A stretch of DNA of 64,000 nucleotides, from NCBI GenBank assembly GCA_007922225.1, contig ML679974.1:2221105-2285104 (forward strand), written 5' to 3'. The notes beneath the pieces are model-generated. The model made no database searches. It was not told the DNA's origin and saw only the letters and a program-made list of their open reading frames with translations. Of this stretch, positions 1 to 12,299 are shown in pieces. This stretch comes from Emydura subglobosa. Lineage: Eukaryota; Chordata; Testudines; Chelidae. The position numbers and the translations under genes were made by a program. Position 1 is the first letter of the stretch. Each line of letters starts with the position of its first letter.

Positions 1-264
1 AGTAAACTCCCACTTGTTCATTGAAATGCTTTGCTGTGTATATATTTGTCAAGGAAAAAGGAGATGCATTAGAAAAATGGCAGTAAAGTCCTCTGCCTCC
101 TGAAGTGGCTATCAGCATGCCTCTCCTTTCCAAGGCAATTGTTTGTAACTTAGTTATCTGGTCGTCATCCTTTCAGAACGAAATCTGGCATGTGCTCCTG
201 CCCCTTGTGGTAGAAAAACTTTCTTTTTCATCATGGGGAAGAATAGAAGCTGCAATGCTGCCGG

Positions 265-266
<2 letters not shown>

Positions 267-337
<71 letters not shown>
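267..337. repeat. (GT)n microsatellite
   Basis: An almost pure GT dinucleotide run of about 70 bases, broken once near 305 where an extra G shifts the register. It gives false Cys-Val and His-Thr reading frames on both strands that are not genes. It lies upstream of the first supported exon of the membrane-protein gene. Confidence 0.97.
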
Positions 338-608
338 TTTTTAAACCTCGGCGTGCAGAGAAACTTGAAACTCAAAGGTAAAAACAAAAATTTCAGAAGG
401 CAAATAAGCACTCCAAAATGAAAGTGTTTTTTTGAACAATCGCATGATTTTTGGGAGCCTGATTCATGATTTTTTTAACACTGGGGGTTGGCAATAGTGG
501 GGTTGTTACCTCACTTCCTAGGTGCTTCTCTGGAAACCAGAATCAAGCTGTCCAAATCCAAGTAGCCCTTCCTATGGCCAAAGACTCTCAACTATTCTGC
601 TCCTCATC

Positions 609-765
609 AGGGTCGAGGAGATCTCCATTCTTAAAGGTTTTTAAGGCCCGGCTTGGCAAAGCCTTGGCTGGCATGATATAGTTGGGGTTGGTCCTGCTTT
701 GAGCAGGGGGCTGGACTAGATGACCTCCTGAGATCCCTTCCAACCCTATTCTTCTATGATTGGTT
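609..765 (+). mobile_element. CR1 LINE, 3' end fragment
   Basis: The stretch contains the typical CR1 3' segment: a leading part ending in TTTTTAAGGC, then GAGCAGGGGGCTGGACTAGA, GACCTCCTGAGATCCCTTCC and a terminal TTCTATGATT. It is in plus orientation, 5'-truncated and non-coding. This is the commonest LINE class of turtles, crocodilians and birds. Confidence 0.92.
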
Positions 766-968
766 AATCCTGTCTCTAAGACACTGGCAAAAGCTGCTCA
801 AAACATCTTCCACAAACGTGGCTGTCCTAGCAAGCTCTCCGCCATCTTGGGTGAGCCTCCCCATTGGCTGAAGCTGGGCTTCTGAAAGGGAGGTTGTGGC
901 TTGAATGTCTTGAAGAAGCCCTTGAAATGCTGTATTAGTGAGACATGATTCATTTCTCTTGGGGCCAG

Positions 969-3900
969 GCCTGTGGCTCTGAGCCGCTGCTCCTGCTGCG
1001 ATGTGAGTGACGCGCTGGTGTATGCCATCTCGGATCCTACACCTGGCTTGGAGAACAGCTGCCCCCTCAAGTCATTTGCTGTGGATCTTGACATGTGCCT
1101 GCTGACACCCAGTAAGGGGAGCTCTCAGGGCACTTGGTGTGGGTTTGGGGAGGGGCCTGGACGGATTTGAGGGGGAATACTTTTGCTCAGTATCCACCCT
1201 CATGTAGCCCAGAAGATGTGGAGAAAGTGGGGAATGAATGCACTAGTGTCAGTGTGAAATATGCTGCATTCAGAGGTCAGGTGTGTTGTGCATGCATGCG
1301 CACACGAGGTGATGGGACCCCATGCCCCTCGGACACTAGGAGTATCAGTTCTGTCACTAGGCAGGGCAAGGTATTTTATTCCAGGCACCTCTCTGATCAA
1401 GCTGTGACTGAACGCTCATCTTGAGACTTCTTTTGCAGCTCTGTGGAAAGTCCATGTGCTTTTCAGCAACGACAGGAAATCCTCCCTCACATCTCTGGTG
1501 ATAACTGGGACACGGTTGGAGAAACCGAAAGCACACCACCCTGCCCCAGCCCAGCAGGGCTGATACAACACGAGCAAAATGTTTGATGTAGCCCTAACCC
1601 CTCAGGTCAGCAACAGGGCATAGGCCAGTGTCCTAAGACCCTGCTGTAAGAGACCTTTGATTTGTCACAAACTGAGCTATGGTCAGTGTGGTTCCCATGT
1701 CCGTGTCTCACTGTGGTGCCCTGCATCCTGCCAAAGTATCCATTATTTCATAGACTTTAAGGTCAGAAGGGACCACTATGATCATCTAGTCTGACCTCCT
1801 GCACAATGCAGGCCATAGAATCTCATTCACCCACTCCTGTAAGAGACCTATGACTGAGTTACTGAAGTCCTCAAATCATGGTTTAAAGACTTCAAGGTAC
1901 AGATAAGCCACCAGCAAGTGACCCCTGCCCTACACTGCAGTGGAAGGCGAAAAACCCCCATAGCCTGCTTGGGGAATGGGTAGGACAACAGCCCTCTGCC
2001 TGTGTTCGGACAGCTTCCTTGGTCTGTCAGCCAGATGGGCAGCATAGCTTTCCCCTTTCCCTACCTTGTGCAGTATTCCCAGGCCTGGCAGCTTGGGACC
2101 CAGCTCTGATCCGCTTGCTGGTCTTGTTTCATTGCCATTAACACCTGGGTTCCCATGGAGGTGGGGAGCATTCGGTAAAGCTGACACACAAGTCTATGAA
2201 AAGTGAGGCCCACAGACTGGCAGAAATATCAGATGTTCCAATAAATTAGAAACCTCCCAGGGGAAGGGCGTGAAGCGCCTCATGAACAGTTTGGTATGAC
2301 CCTGGCCCGTGGAGGTGACATCTGAATGTAAATCAATGTCCATGTCTCTGCCATGTCTGGCCTGTAGAAAATCCAACTCTCGTCTCAGTCCCTGAATTCA
2401 GTGGACAAGGCCATGGGACAAGCTCATGCCAGTATGAGGAGGGTGGAATCCCCCGCAAACTGCTCTGTCATTCTGTCCTCTGCACCCTTTAGCTGTGGCT
2501 ATTTCTAGGACCTCGCATCCAAGCAGTAACCAGCCCCAACCCCGCCTTGTCCCTGCTGAGATCAAATGAGGCTGGGAGCTTTTAGGGTTGTTTGGCTGTA
2601 GACTCATTACCAGAGCCAGCTGCACTTTAACAACATCTCCTCCTCCTCCCCTAGATTGCTCTATGTGGACCCCAAATCCTGAGTGGGCGCTCGACAACAT
2701 GGAGAAGGCATTAACGAAATCCATCGAGGTGAACTGTGCCTGTGGTGTCTCCCAGTTCTATCTACAAGGTCAATACCAAACCCACCCCCCCTGCCTCAAT
2801 ACCCACTTTATCTCCCGCTCCTCCTGTTCCCAGCCCCCGTGCTGGCCAGCCCACATACCCTGACTGAAGCAGAGAGGGTGGGCACTTTTTTCTCTTCCTG
2901 GTGCATCATGAGAGCAGTGGCAGGGCAGCCATTTGTGATAAAGGCCATGGTCCCTTCCCACACCACATGCTTCACTTAGAGGCTGGGGAAAACCAGTCTC
3001 CTTCATCTAGCCTTTATGGTGCCTCTGTCAGGCTCAGAGCAGAAGAGCTAGCAGGAAGTACAGAGGGAGTATCAGCATCTGCCATTTGTGTCTAACTCCT
3101 GCTGACTCTAATGGCCGTTAAGCATTGTCTGTGCCTTGGGGGGAAAAAAACCCTTCTCCTACCTGTTTAGCCTGAAACAAATAGTTGATACCCAGCTTCT
3201 GACACACTTCTCCGAATCTTGGGTAGGATTTGACCAAAGTGTCTACCTGAAGCCAAATTTTTGGTACAGCCCCTCTTGGCGTGTTACACCCAACGCTGGG
3301 CTATGATAGAGCTCATCAGAACTGTGGTGAGTGTTAATGCACAATAGCCCGGATGGAAGGGGCATGCAAAAATCTGTATTGAATGACTCCCAAAACAAGT
3401 TTCAGAAGCAAAAATCACTTTGGGTGTCCTCCTTGAAACACTTACCAGGGCCTGATTTCCAGCAGGTGGGTGCTCAGCACTTTCTGGAAATCGGTCCCTT
3501 TTAAGGCATCTGGGATAGAGACCCCTTAACAGAGGCACCCAGAGTTACTTGTTGCATCTGAAAATGTAGACCAAGCCAACTCTGGAGCAATGTAAGAAGC
3601 ATTATTTATCAGGACGTGAATTGCTCCTGTTTTGTTTTGTAAAGCTGATAACTTGAAAGCTACTTTCTATCCATGTCAGTTTGTCAAGATGTATCCCTAT
3701 TGGCCTTTCTATAACGAACCAAGCAGAGGGGGCACAAAATTGAACTCTGAATGGGAAATGGATTACAGCCTGGCCTACCGCCTCTCCAGAATGAAATCAG
3801 AGCTGGGCTGAGGGAGGCAGTGCATTGATGGGGACTGGGTTTGCATTTGAGCCACACTGGTTTGGGATTTGATGGCACTGCTATCTCAGTTAAAAAAAAG

Positions 3901-6351
3901 TCATGAGAAGTTTTACAGGTTTGGGGGTAGGGAACAGTCTGTCCAAACTGAACCAGAATCTCTTTTCCTTGCCTCCCGGCAGAGCTTAACTTCACCTGCA
4001 CAGACTCCATGGTGCAGCTCTCAGGCCACGTGTGGGCCAAGTCACCGGAGCAGCAGTATCTAATCCTAAACTGGCGCAGGGACTTCCTCACCAGCCTCCA
4101 TCCCTTTCCTGTGGATGGGAGAGTGCTTAAAATGAACAAAGAGTGTGTCACTCTGGACAATGCAGGGGCAACGTCACACAGTAGCCGTGAGTAACAGGGA
4201 AACACAAAATGAGTCGAACAGGCTTGAGTGCAGTGGATCCAGAATGCCAGCTCTAGAGTAGCCATGTTGGAAACTGAACACAGATTGGGGGGTGATCTAG
4301 AGCAGTGACTTCTAGACCCTCATCTGCACAGACTGCTCTGCTGGAAGCCAGTGGGGCCTTGCAAGCGACAAGTAAGATGATCCAGCTTCTCTGAAGTTCA
4401 AGGTGATGTGCCCGTCATGTCCCTTAATGCCTTGCTGGAAGGCACTCTGGTATCATGAGGATAGTCCCAGTATAAGGCCCTGGATAGAATACAAAGGCCC
4501 AACCCTCGAGGGATTTGCTAGGATACAGAATGTCACAACCCGCAGTGTCTAACCTGCAGTGAGTTCACATGCAGCAGACTCCTAGCCACAGGCAGAGGAA
4601 GCAGAGAAATGGCCCTGCATCTGGTGGCACGTGCTCCGAAGAGCACAATCAATGCAGCTCTCTCAGCGCAGAGTGTTGGCCTGGTGTGTTATTTGGTGAC
4701 TAACAGCGAGGCTTTGTTGTAGCCCTTGGGATACACCTGATTTTACAAGAGTTAAAATGGGGGCGGGGGGCCTCCATCTGGAGCTGTTCCACTTCTTACC
4801 CACCGTGCCCCACCAGAACAATACACTGCCAAGGGCCAACAGCAGGTCCAAAGGGTGAAAGTGAAAACAACAATGCTGTGTAGTGAGCTTTTCCCAGGCC
4901 TTGAGTGAGGCTGAAAGAGAGTGCTGTGGACGCTATAAGAAACCTTGCTCTCCTGAGGTGCAGGCTCTGCTAGATGAGAAATACCTTGCCTAATTCTCCA
5001 CCTCGCTCCCCTTTTCTTTTCCCACAGCCCCCTTCCAGGCCTGGGAAATCACCCTCTTTGTCCTGGGATCTGTCCTGCTCACACTCATACTAGTCGGTGG
5101 AGCCCTCTATTACTTTAAAAGGTAAGAAACCATCGTATCTCCTCCTTGCCACAAGTGACAACCTCCCTACCGCATCATGTTGCAGTGATCCTGCCCTTCC
5201 TAGGGGGCTTCCTGCTGTACCCAGAGCCCTGTGTACTCCACAATAGACTGGATCCAAACTATGCGGCAGGGTCCGCTGGTGCAGCAGACTGCAGCTTCTG
5301 CATCGGTTTCAGGTAATCTTGTAAAGGAAGGTTTCAATGAGTTCAGTGGTTGCCCTATTAACCTTGTCTGTTGGCTGCTGCTCTGACTGCTTGTGCTGAC
5401 AACCTCCACCATAGTCAGGGGGAAGCTGGAGGGTGTGGTAGCAGGATAAGGAAGCATGGGGGCTCCTGGCAGCTTGGGGTGGGGGAGAGGATTCTCTTAG
5501 CACAGGGGAGGAGCTGCCTCTTGTCCTTTGAAGGGCAAGAGAGAAGTGACTTCCTGCTTTGTGGAACTGACTCAAATGACTAGTTCCTATCTCCAAAACT
5601 CTTGGCAGCAGCCAGTTTCTCTGGTGCTATTGTGGTATCACTGGCAGACAGGTACGTGGACGGCTCTGCCAATATTAACCACAGTGAAACTGTTAAAGCC
5701 TTGAAAATGTTATCCTTTAAATGCTATTTGTAACTAGAGCAGAGTAGTTCTTTTCTCACCAACTCTTCCCAATTTGTTCAAATATTTTCAATTTGTATAT
5801 TTGATAGGACACTCTCTAATCAGTTTCACTGTCTCCCAGCGAACCATGGGACAAACCTGTAAATCTCAATAGGGGAGTAGAAAAACGCTTTAAACATCTT
5901 TCAAATGAACTTTAAATATAGCCCGGTAAGGGGGGACGGGACTTAAAAATGATTTCCTACAAAATCAGCCAGACACACACTCAATTTGAATTTCTTGAAC
6001 CTAATAATGTTATGTGCACTGTCATCAGTAGGCCTCAGAGTTAATACTGATAAGCTGGCCGGGGATAGTGGATACCTCCAAGCTTTGTCTGTACACTAGG
6101 TTTGCATTTGGAAAGGTTTTTTTTAAATGAAGGCTTAGCTTTTGTAGTATTGTAATGCTAGGGCCACCCAATTGCTGACCAGATGACCCTGCCTGTATTA
6201 GGTTGTGTGCTTAGAGGCTCTCTCTTTATCCACCTGCTATGAAGGAGCAAAGTAACTAACCTGCCTGCATTTTCACCCTCTTCTTAGACACCCCCTGAAT
6301 TACACCACCATTGAAATGAATGACAGGCGACAGATGGCAGCAGACTTCTGA
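969..6351 (+). CDS. Type I single-pass membrane protein, C-terminal five exons; not recognised
   Basis: Five exons join in frame with matching phases: 969-1111, 2655-2768, 3983-4186, 5028-5121 and 6288-6351 (stop TGA). All introns are GT-AG. The visible product is 205 residues and the N-terminus is missing, because its first exons lie upstream or were not found. The lumenal part is Cys-rich (CSCC, CMW-type spacing, CAC, FTC) with two N-glycosylation sequons (NCS, NFT). Exon 5028-5121 encodes one hydrophobic segment (WEITLFVLGSVLLTLILVGG) followed by YYFKR, a stop-transfer signal. The roughly 20-residue tail holds YTTI, a YxxΦ endocytic/lysosomal sorting pattern. I infer a cell-surface or endolysosomal glycoprotein. 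A mucin/SEA-like stalk is possible but I see no clear SEA motif. The structure is well supported; the identity is unknown. Confidence 0.75.
1748..1835 (-). mobile_element. CR1 LINE fragment
   Basis: The sequence starts with TCATAGACTTTAAGGTCAGA and continues GGGACCACTATGATCATCTA, the reverse complement of a CR1 3' end. It lies in the intron between membrane-protein exons 969-1111 and 2655-2768. Confidence 0.85.
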
Positions 6352-7210
6352 CTCTTCAAGGAAAAAATCTTCACTGACAAGATCCATTATCAGCAGGGTG
6401 GCTTGTATCTTAAGGTGAGCAAGCCATCTGTCCAGGACTCTCCCCCACATCAGCACTGTTGCACCAACCCCCGCTACAGTGAGAATGGAACACTCAGTTG
6501 AAGTGCCTGGATTATTTTTTAAACTTGGATTGGGCTACGACTGACTAAAAGGTTTAAAAACGGGCTCTGTGAAGATTTCTTCTTGCCAAAGCTTGGGATG
6601 GCTGGAGAACTTGAAAAGCCCTGAGCTGCTGTTGATAGGTACTCCAGGCCTTTCACAGGCCCTGCCATTCTGACAACTGTATAATGGGGCATGCAGCAGC
6701 ACAACCCTAAACGCATTCGCATGAAGAGAGGATGGTTTTGCATGTGATTAACACAAAGTTTGCCGCTAAGGTGGGCTGTGCAGAAGCTTCTCTGGTTGAG
6801 AATGTTATTTCTGCCCCACCAGGGGCCTGGCTTGGCTGTGTCTAACCCCACCGCTGGGGGATTGTTTTATGCCCCAAGCACTGTCTTTGGTGCAAGACAT
6901 TCTTCTCATTCCTAGGCGGGGCTGCCAGGACCAAGAGCTGCCTGAGCAGGCAGGCATTGGAGCAGCTGCTTGGTAAGAGGAAAGGACTTGGGGCCGGATT
7001 TCCACTAATTCCCCTCTTCAGATGCAATAGGGGAAAACTCCCTAGCAAACAACATGAGCTCAGTCCTGATTGCAGATATGGGCTGCTACTTCCACCCTCT
7101 ATTGGTCAAACATTAAAATACAGGGTTCAAAGTCCTGGAGCTCAGCATATTGCATAGCCCTCTGCTGCCAACATACTCCTGCCAGAGTGCCCATTTGGCC
7201 ATGGCTGGAA
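6352..7210 (+). other. Probable 3' UTR and intergenic DNA after the membrane-protein gene
   Basis: No coding exon is seen after the stop at 6351. A possible ATTAAA poly(A) signal lies at 7112-7117; no AATAAA was found nearer. The extent of the 3' UTR is inferred. Confidence 0.4.
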
Positions 7211-7214
7211 GCAG

Positions 7215-7645
7215 TGCTTTGCCCTGCGACACAAACCCACCTAGCCAGGTCTCTCAGCCCCACTCCGCCAGCATTTGTCCCCACTCCGCCCTGCATTACA
7301 TACCTGCCTAGCCATCACTGATAGCCTTGTTCCACCCTGTGTTATGTGCCTATTTAGCGGTGTCTGACAGCCCATCCCCACCCTGCCCTGTGTTATGTGT
7401 CCGCATAGCTGGGGCTGACAGCCCCATGTCATGTGCCCGCCTAGCCGGGTCCCAGTCCTGCTCCACCCTGCATAGCATGCGCCCCAGCCACATCAGAGCC
7501 CAGCTCTAGTCCACATTAGGTGCCCACCTCTCTGTGTCCAACAGCACCACTACGCCCCATGTTGCATGCCCGCCTGGCTGTGTCAGACAGCCCTGCTCCA
7601 GGCAGGATTACATGCCCATAGAGCTAGGTCTGCCCTATGTTACAT
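7215..7645. repeat. Degenerate minisatellite, unit about 45-60 bp
   Basis: Roughly eight diverged copies of a unit with the recurring landmarks TTATGTGCCCGCCTAGC, TGTCTGACAGCCCC and CTCCACCCTG. Spacing varies by several bases between copies, so the array is old. It sits in the intergenic gap between two convergent genes. Confidence 0.75.
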
Positions 7646-7989
7646 TCAGGTTTGTTGGGGGGTTTTTTAATTGTAGAGCAGCCACGGTACAGCCAGGGAA
7701 GAATGGGGCTGTTTGGCTGGTGATGAACTATCACAGCGATCCTGGCTTTCCCTCGGATCCTAGGGGAAGATCAGCAGCATTTAGTCTGAAGTGCAATGAA
7801 CTGAGAAGTTCCTACCTCTACTCTTCTTCCCCCTCCATGATAGTCCTGGCCGGAGAGTCCCATACCCTCATCAATCCTGGGGCGTGAGTGCAGTTCGCGT
7901 AGATGCACGGGGCTGCCATGAACACTGGGTAATGATCCATGCAGCTAATCTGCACTGCCATAGCTTCACTGTTCCACCAAATGAGCTAG

Positions 7990-8060
7990 CCAAGGTATGT
8001 CTACACCAGCTGCAATCAATCAATCACACCTCAGATTGCATGGAATCCTACGTGGGGGAA
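7990..8060. mobile_element. Possible Harbinger-type terminal repeat fragment
   Basis: GGTATGTCTACACC near 7994 matches the terminal motif of the Harbinger-like elements at 15.6, 40.6 and 63.25 kb. No partner end was found, so this is a remnant at best. Confidence 0.3.
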
Positions 8061-8133
8061 GGTGATGTACGAAATACAAACTAGCATGCGAAAATAGAGC
8101 CGAGTCTGTTTCTAGAGCATAGGGTGTATAGCC

Positions 8134-8139
8134 TTTATT
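8134..8139 (-). terminator. Poly(A) signal AATAAA of the minus-strand HTH/coiled-coil gene
   Basis: TTTATT on the plus strand is AATAAA on the minus strand, about 560 bases past the stop codon at 8700. It is a reasonable 3' UTR end for the gene at 12215-8700. The assignment is inferred from position. Confidence 0.5.
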
Positions 8140-8699
8140 GAGCTTATTTCACTCTCCATGTGCCACTCTCCGAAAGGAAAGAAACCCAAGTCCCTGGTCC
8201 TCACGCTTGCTCTGAGCAAGGAGAGAGTGATGCCTGCACCCATGTTTTCTTTCCAGTGTACCAAGCTGCTTGGCTGTAGCCACACTCTCAGCTGCTGGAG
8301 TCCCATACCCCTGGTCTTGGGGCTAATGCGCTACACCAGTATGTCATTTGCTGTACATGGTGGCTAGAATTAAGGCTTTCATTTAGCATGTGTTAGTTCA
8401 GCTTCCCATCAGTATGTCTCTTCCTGTGGGCAGCAGGTTGGGATTAACTAGGCCAAAGCAGACTGTGTCTCAGAGTTACTGACGGCCTTCCTCTGCCCTA
8501 TCTTCCGTTCTTTCAGGGAGGCTCCTAGAGCTACAGTTTATAAAACGCTAGTGCCTGCTTCTCTTCACTCAGCCACAGCTACTTGCTTGGGAGCCCTTTA
8601 TTCTTCTGCTGGGGTGGCCCATGCAAGCTGCTTTGTCTGGAGCTAGCTCCATGCCACTCTTGTACCCAGGCCCACGTAAGCATGCTGGCATCAGCCTCA

Positions 8700-11600
8700 T
8701 CAGATAAGCTCCATCTTGAATTGGCTGAAGTTTGGCACTGTGGGCGAGGGATCTGCCATGCTGCTGAAAGGGACACAGGGCTGGTTTCCTGGCACTGTGC
8801 CATGGCTCATGGTAGAGCTGAGCTGCCGAAGCGTCGTCAGCACCTCTTGCTGGAAACTCTGCTGCTGCTCCTGCTGGCGCTCCATCTGGCACTGCCTCTC
8901 TAGCACCATGTGCATTGCATGTGTCAGTTTCTGCACCTCTGCATGCACGGCCTCCAGCTTCTCAGCAATGGCCTGTGGGCTGGGTGAGGAGGCCAACATT
9001 TGCCCACCCCACCCAGAGCTCTGAGCACCTGGAGGACAGGCTGTGTTAAGCAGAGTCGTTTGAGTGCCGGTGTCTTTGACCTGGAAGAAAGATCAGAAAT
9101 GCAGTGAGGGGCCATTTCCTATAGAACCAGCTGGGCACAGACCTCTATAGTGTGCATTCAAGAGTTAGTGGTGTGAACATGAGCGGAGGACTGCTAGCAT
9201 CATCCCGTTACATCCCACTGTGATCTGACCTGCACCCTCTCCTCCATTGTCACTGCTATTCTAGCCCTACCTACCACCCAGCCAGCACCTTCAACCTGGC
9301 CCCTCAGTAACAGCCTTCCAATGTGCAGAACTGGAGAATACCCTCACTTTTCAGAAAGCCGTAAAGGACTGTATGCTTTGGCCTGCTAGGAATGCCTCAT
9401 TAGGGAGGAAGAGAAGGGGCCATGAGACTCTCTTGATCTGCTAACCCGGAGCCTACAGTCAGTGACCTTTCTGGAGGGCAACCAGCAACTTCTAGAGCAG
9501 ATCTGGGCCTTCAGCCAGGTTCTCAGTGGGGCTAAGGCAGTCAGCTGGCAGGGACCAGATACCCAATGGGGGCACGAACAGCTTTTAACAAGGCACTCTG
9601 GAGTGGGGCTTCCCATGAGCGTAGCCACATGCTCCTCTTTCCCCACCCCAGCCCTCCAAGAGGGTACACCAGAATTCACTTCTGCAAGCATGATTCGTGG
9701 GGCAGGGCACAGGTGTGCTAGCCATCTCAGCAACAGTAGATGGAGGCTGGGCCTAGTGGCCTTCCCAGATCCAGAACGCCAGGCCTCTCTCAGATCCAGC
9801 TTTGCCTGTGCCTGGCAGTTATTTGTTACCCTGCTACTTACCCAGAAATGCTGCCATTAGGTCAGTAAATGTTAAATCAATCTCCCCTCAGCCTTGGACA
9901 TTCCCCCACTATCTCTGTGTCCCACCAGAGATCAGCGCCCACTCCTGGAGCCATTAAGAGTAGGTGGCCACGCTGCTTGCAGCTTTGTCCCAAGGAAGCC
10001 TGGCAAGCCAGGCAGAATGTGTGGTGCTGACCCTTCCTGGCGTCCAGGGCCAACTGATGGTTCATTCGCTCGATGGGCTAGTGCCTACAGACAGCACTGG
10101 GTGGTGATGGGGGGGGTGTGGGTCTGAGGTTACTTACGTGGGCACTGCGGCTCCTAGAAGCTGCCATGACAGATGGGCTCACCCTGGGAGGCTGACTGGC
10201 TGGGTGCACCCCCACCAAGAAGGGCAGGACAGTCGCAGAACCAGATGGACTCTGCCCATTGTGAATGGTTGCCTGGTCAGGGTTAGAGAATTACAAGCAT
10301 CACTAGTGCTTGTCAGAGCCTCAGTTGTGCAGACTCGTGTTCAAGTGAGACTCAGCCCTGACCTACAGCTTCTCCTCTCCCAATGCATCGCACTGTGCCC
10401 TGCAGCACCACTCGCAATCCTTGGTGTCTCCTCCCCACGCAGCGCTGCGGCTGCCCCTCAGCCCTGCCCTGCGGGGCCCCTTACCGCTCCAGCACGGACC
10501 TCAGTGAGCAGGGACTACCCCTTGGGCCAGAGTCTGTAGTGATTTTGGGGACCACACTTGTTCTGTAGAAGCCCACAGAGCAGGAGTCTCTGGTCTGTCT
10601 GGCAGCACGCCACCCAAAACTCATGTCTCTCCTGCCCTCCTGTTCAAGACGGCAGCACAGGTGTTGCCAGTTGCAGTGCAGCATGGGTCTGCAGCCAGTA
10701 GTAACGAAGTCCCAGCCTTTCCCCTTCTGCTATGCAGGGATAACAGAGGCAGAGAGAAGGGAAGTGATTTGTCCAAAGCCATGCAGCGCTGCAAACAGAC
10801 CTCAAGGATCCTGAATGGGCAAAAATTCAGCCTGCTGAGACAAAGTGGGAGGGGAGCTTGGGGCCCCAGTCACTGACTCCCTCGGCCTCCCGTTGCATTT
10901 GCCAGACTGCATGAAGACAGCTGCATGCCTCTGGCTCCCATGTGCCCCCCCACCCAACTCCATGGAGCAGGCTATATGAAAGGGGACCTCAGAGAAGCCC
11001 ACAGTCTGCGTGTCCCTGCTGAGCCCTGGAGCCTGGGTTCCCACAGAGCCATCCCAGGTTGGGGACCATTACCAGCCCTTTAAGGACAGCCTAACTGTAA
11101 GCTGATAGGTCCCTCCCTGAGCGCATTCCCAGTCATACCAGGCTGGAGAAGGGGTTTCTAGCCACAGGTCGTCCCATCTGCCTCTCCCAGCCCTGTACCT
11201 TTTTCTGGAGATGGATGGCCCTGTCCACAATCTTCTTCTTCACAATTAAGGCTGGATTCCTGGCAGGTGGCAAGAACATCCTGCCCCTGCTGGTCAGCTG
11301 ATGCTGCACTGTGGCTGACGGGAGCAGAGCCGGGCGGCTACCCAAAGCCGAGGACCGAGTCCCAGAGCAGTCATCACCTGGATGGATTGGCAGAGTAACC
11401 GGAGATAGAAGCCCCAGGAAACGAGATCCTTGAACTGAGGGCCAGCCTTTCCTCAGCTCCAAAAGGGAGTAAAACCCCTTCAGCTGGGGATGATGTCCTT
11501 CCATCTCCATCATGCACCTTCCCGCCCCACCTCACCAATGCACAACAGCCTACAAGTCCTGTCCAGCCAGCCTGGGTTTGGAAAACAGGGATGTGAGCAG

Positions 11601-12215
11601 AGACCCTTGGTACACCATGGCAACCCATCAGGTTGCTTACAGAAGGGGAGAGGCCTAGCTGAGGCTAATGGACAATATATAAGAAAGCCAGGGCTTACCG
11701 TTATTAGGGGATACCTGTGTCCCTGGAGATGGGCCCATGGTCACCACAGGCACCTTCTCAAACTGTCCACCATCCTTGCACAGCGACGTCACACTGACTA
11801 TTTTGATGCTGTCCTTGCTGACTTGGCTGTCATTGAGATGTGGCTCCTCGCAGCTCATGGGGGCTCTTCCAGGGAGTGCTGGGGGCCTGGGAGATGGCTG
11901 CCTGCTGCCCCTGGGCTCCACCTGTTTGCTCTGGTCAGTCTCATTTTCCTGCAGCAAGTTCCAGAGCTGCTCGTCCTCCCAGCCAGCTCGGTTGATGGCC
12001 ATTCTCCTGCTCCCCCGGCCTCCAGCTGGCTGGGGGTGGGAGGCTCCCGGAGGCTGGGCCGGCTCCACATTCTTACGCTTGAGGAACAGGTAGACAGCTT
12101 GCGGGGTCACCCGGATATTGTCCAGCTCTAGGACCTTCTTGATTTTGCGGAAGCTCAGCCCGGCTTTGCGCAGCTCCACTATCCTCCTCTTGGCGTGGTC
12201 GTCCAAGCGGCCCAT
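8700..12215 (-). CDS. Helix-turn-helix plus coiled-coil protein, four coding exons, 403 aa; not recognised
   Basis: Minus-strand exons 12215-11699, 11377-11199, 10272-10138 and 9080-8700 (stop TGA) join with phases 1, 0 and 0 and GT-AG introns. Together they give 1212 bases, that is 403 residues plus stop. The start ATG at 12215 begins MGRLDDHAKRRIVELRKAG. An upstream in-frame ATG at 12248 would add 11 residues, but it does not look like part of the domain. Residues about 5-48 resemble the N-terminal helix-turn-helix of Tc1/mariner-type transposases (RRIVELRKAGLSFRKIKKVL, then VTPQAVYLFLKR). Residues about 50-275 are Pro/Ser-rich and low in predicted structure. TQT at 283-285 (DTGTQTTL) fits a dynein light chain LC8 anchor. 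Residues about 313-368 form a Gln-rich heptad coiled coil. There is no DDE catalytic core, so it is not an active transposase. I infer a dimeric nuclear DNA-binding protein of domesticated-transposase origin. It is convergent with the membrane-protein gene. Confidence 0.8.
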
Positions 12216-12299
12216 CGCTCGCTCGGCAGGACAAGAGACATGGATCAAAGCCCTTCCCGAACCACTTCTTCGGGCTAGTCACCTGTCGCTACATCCTTA

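Noticed and set aside
105..421. Open frames rich in Cys-Val or His-Thr on both strands
   Set aside because: Translations of the GT microsatellite.
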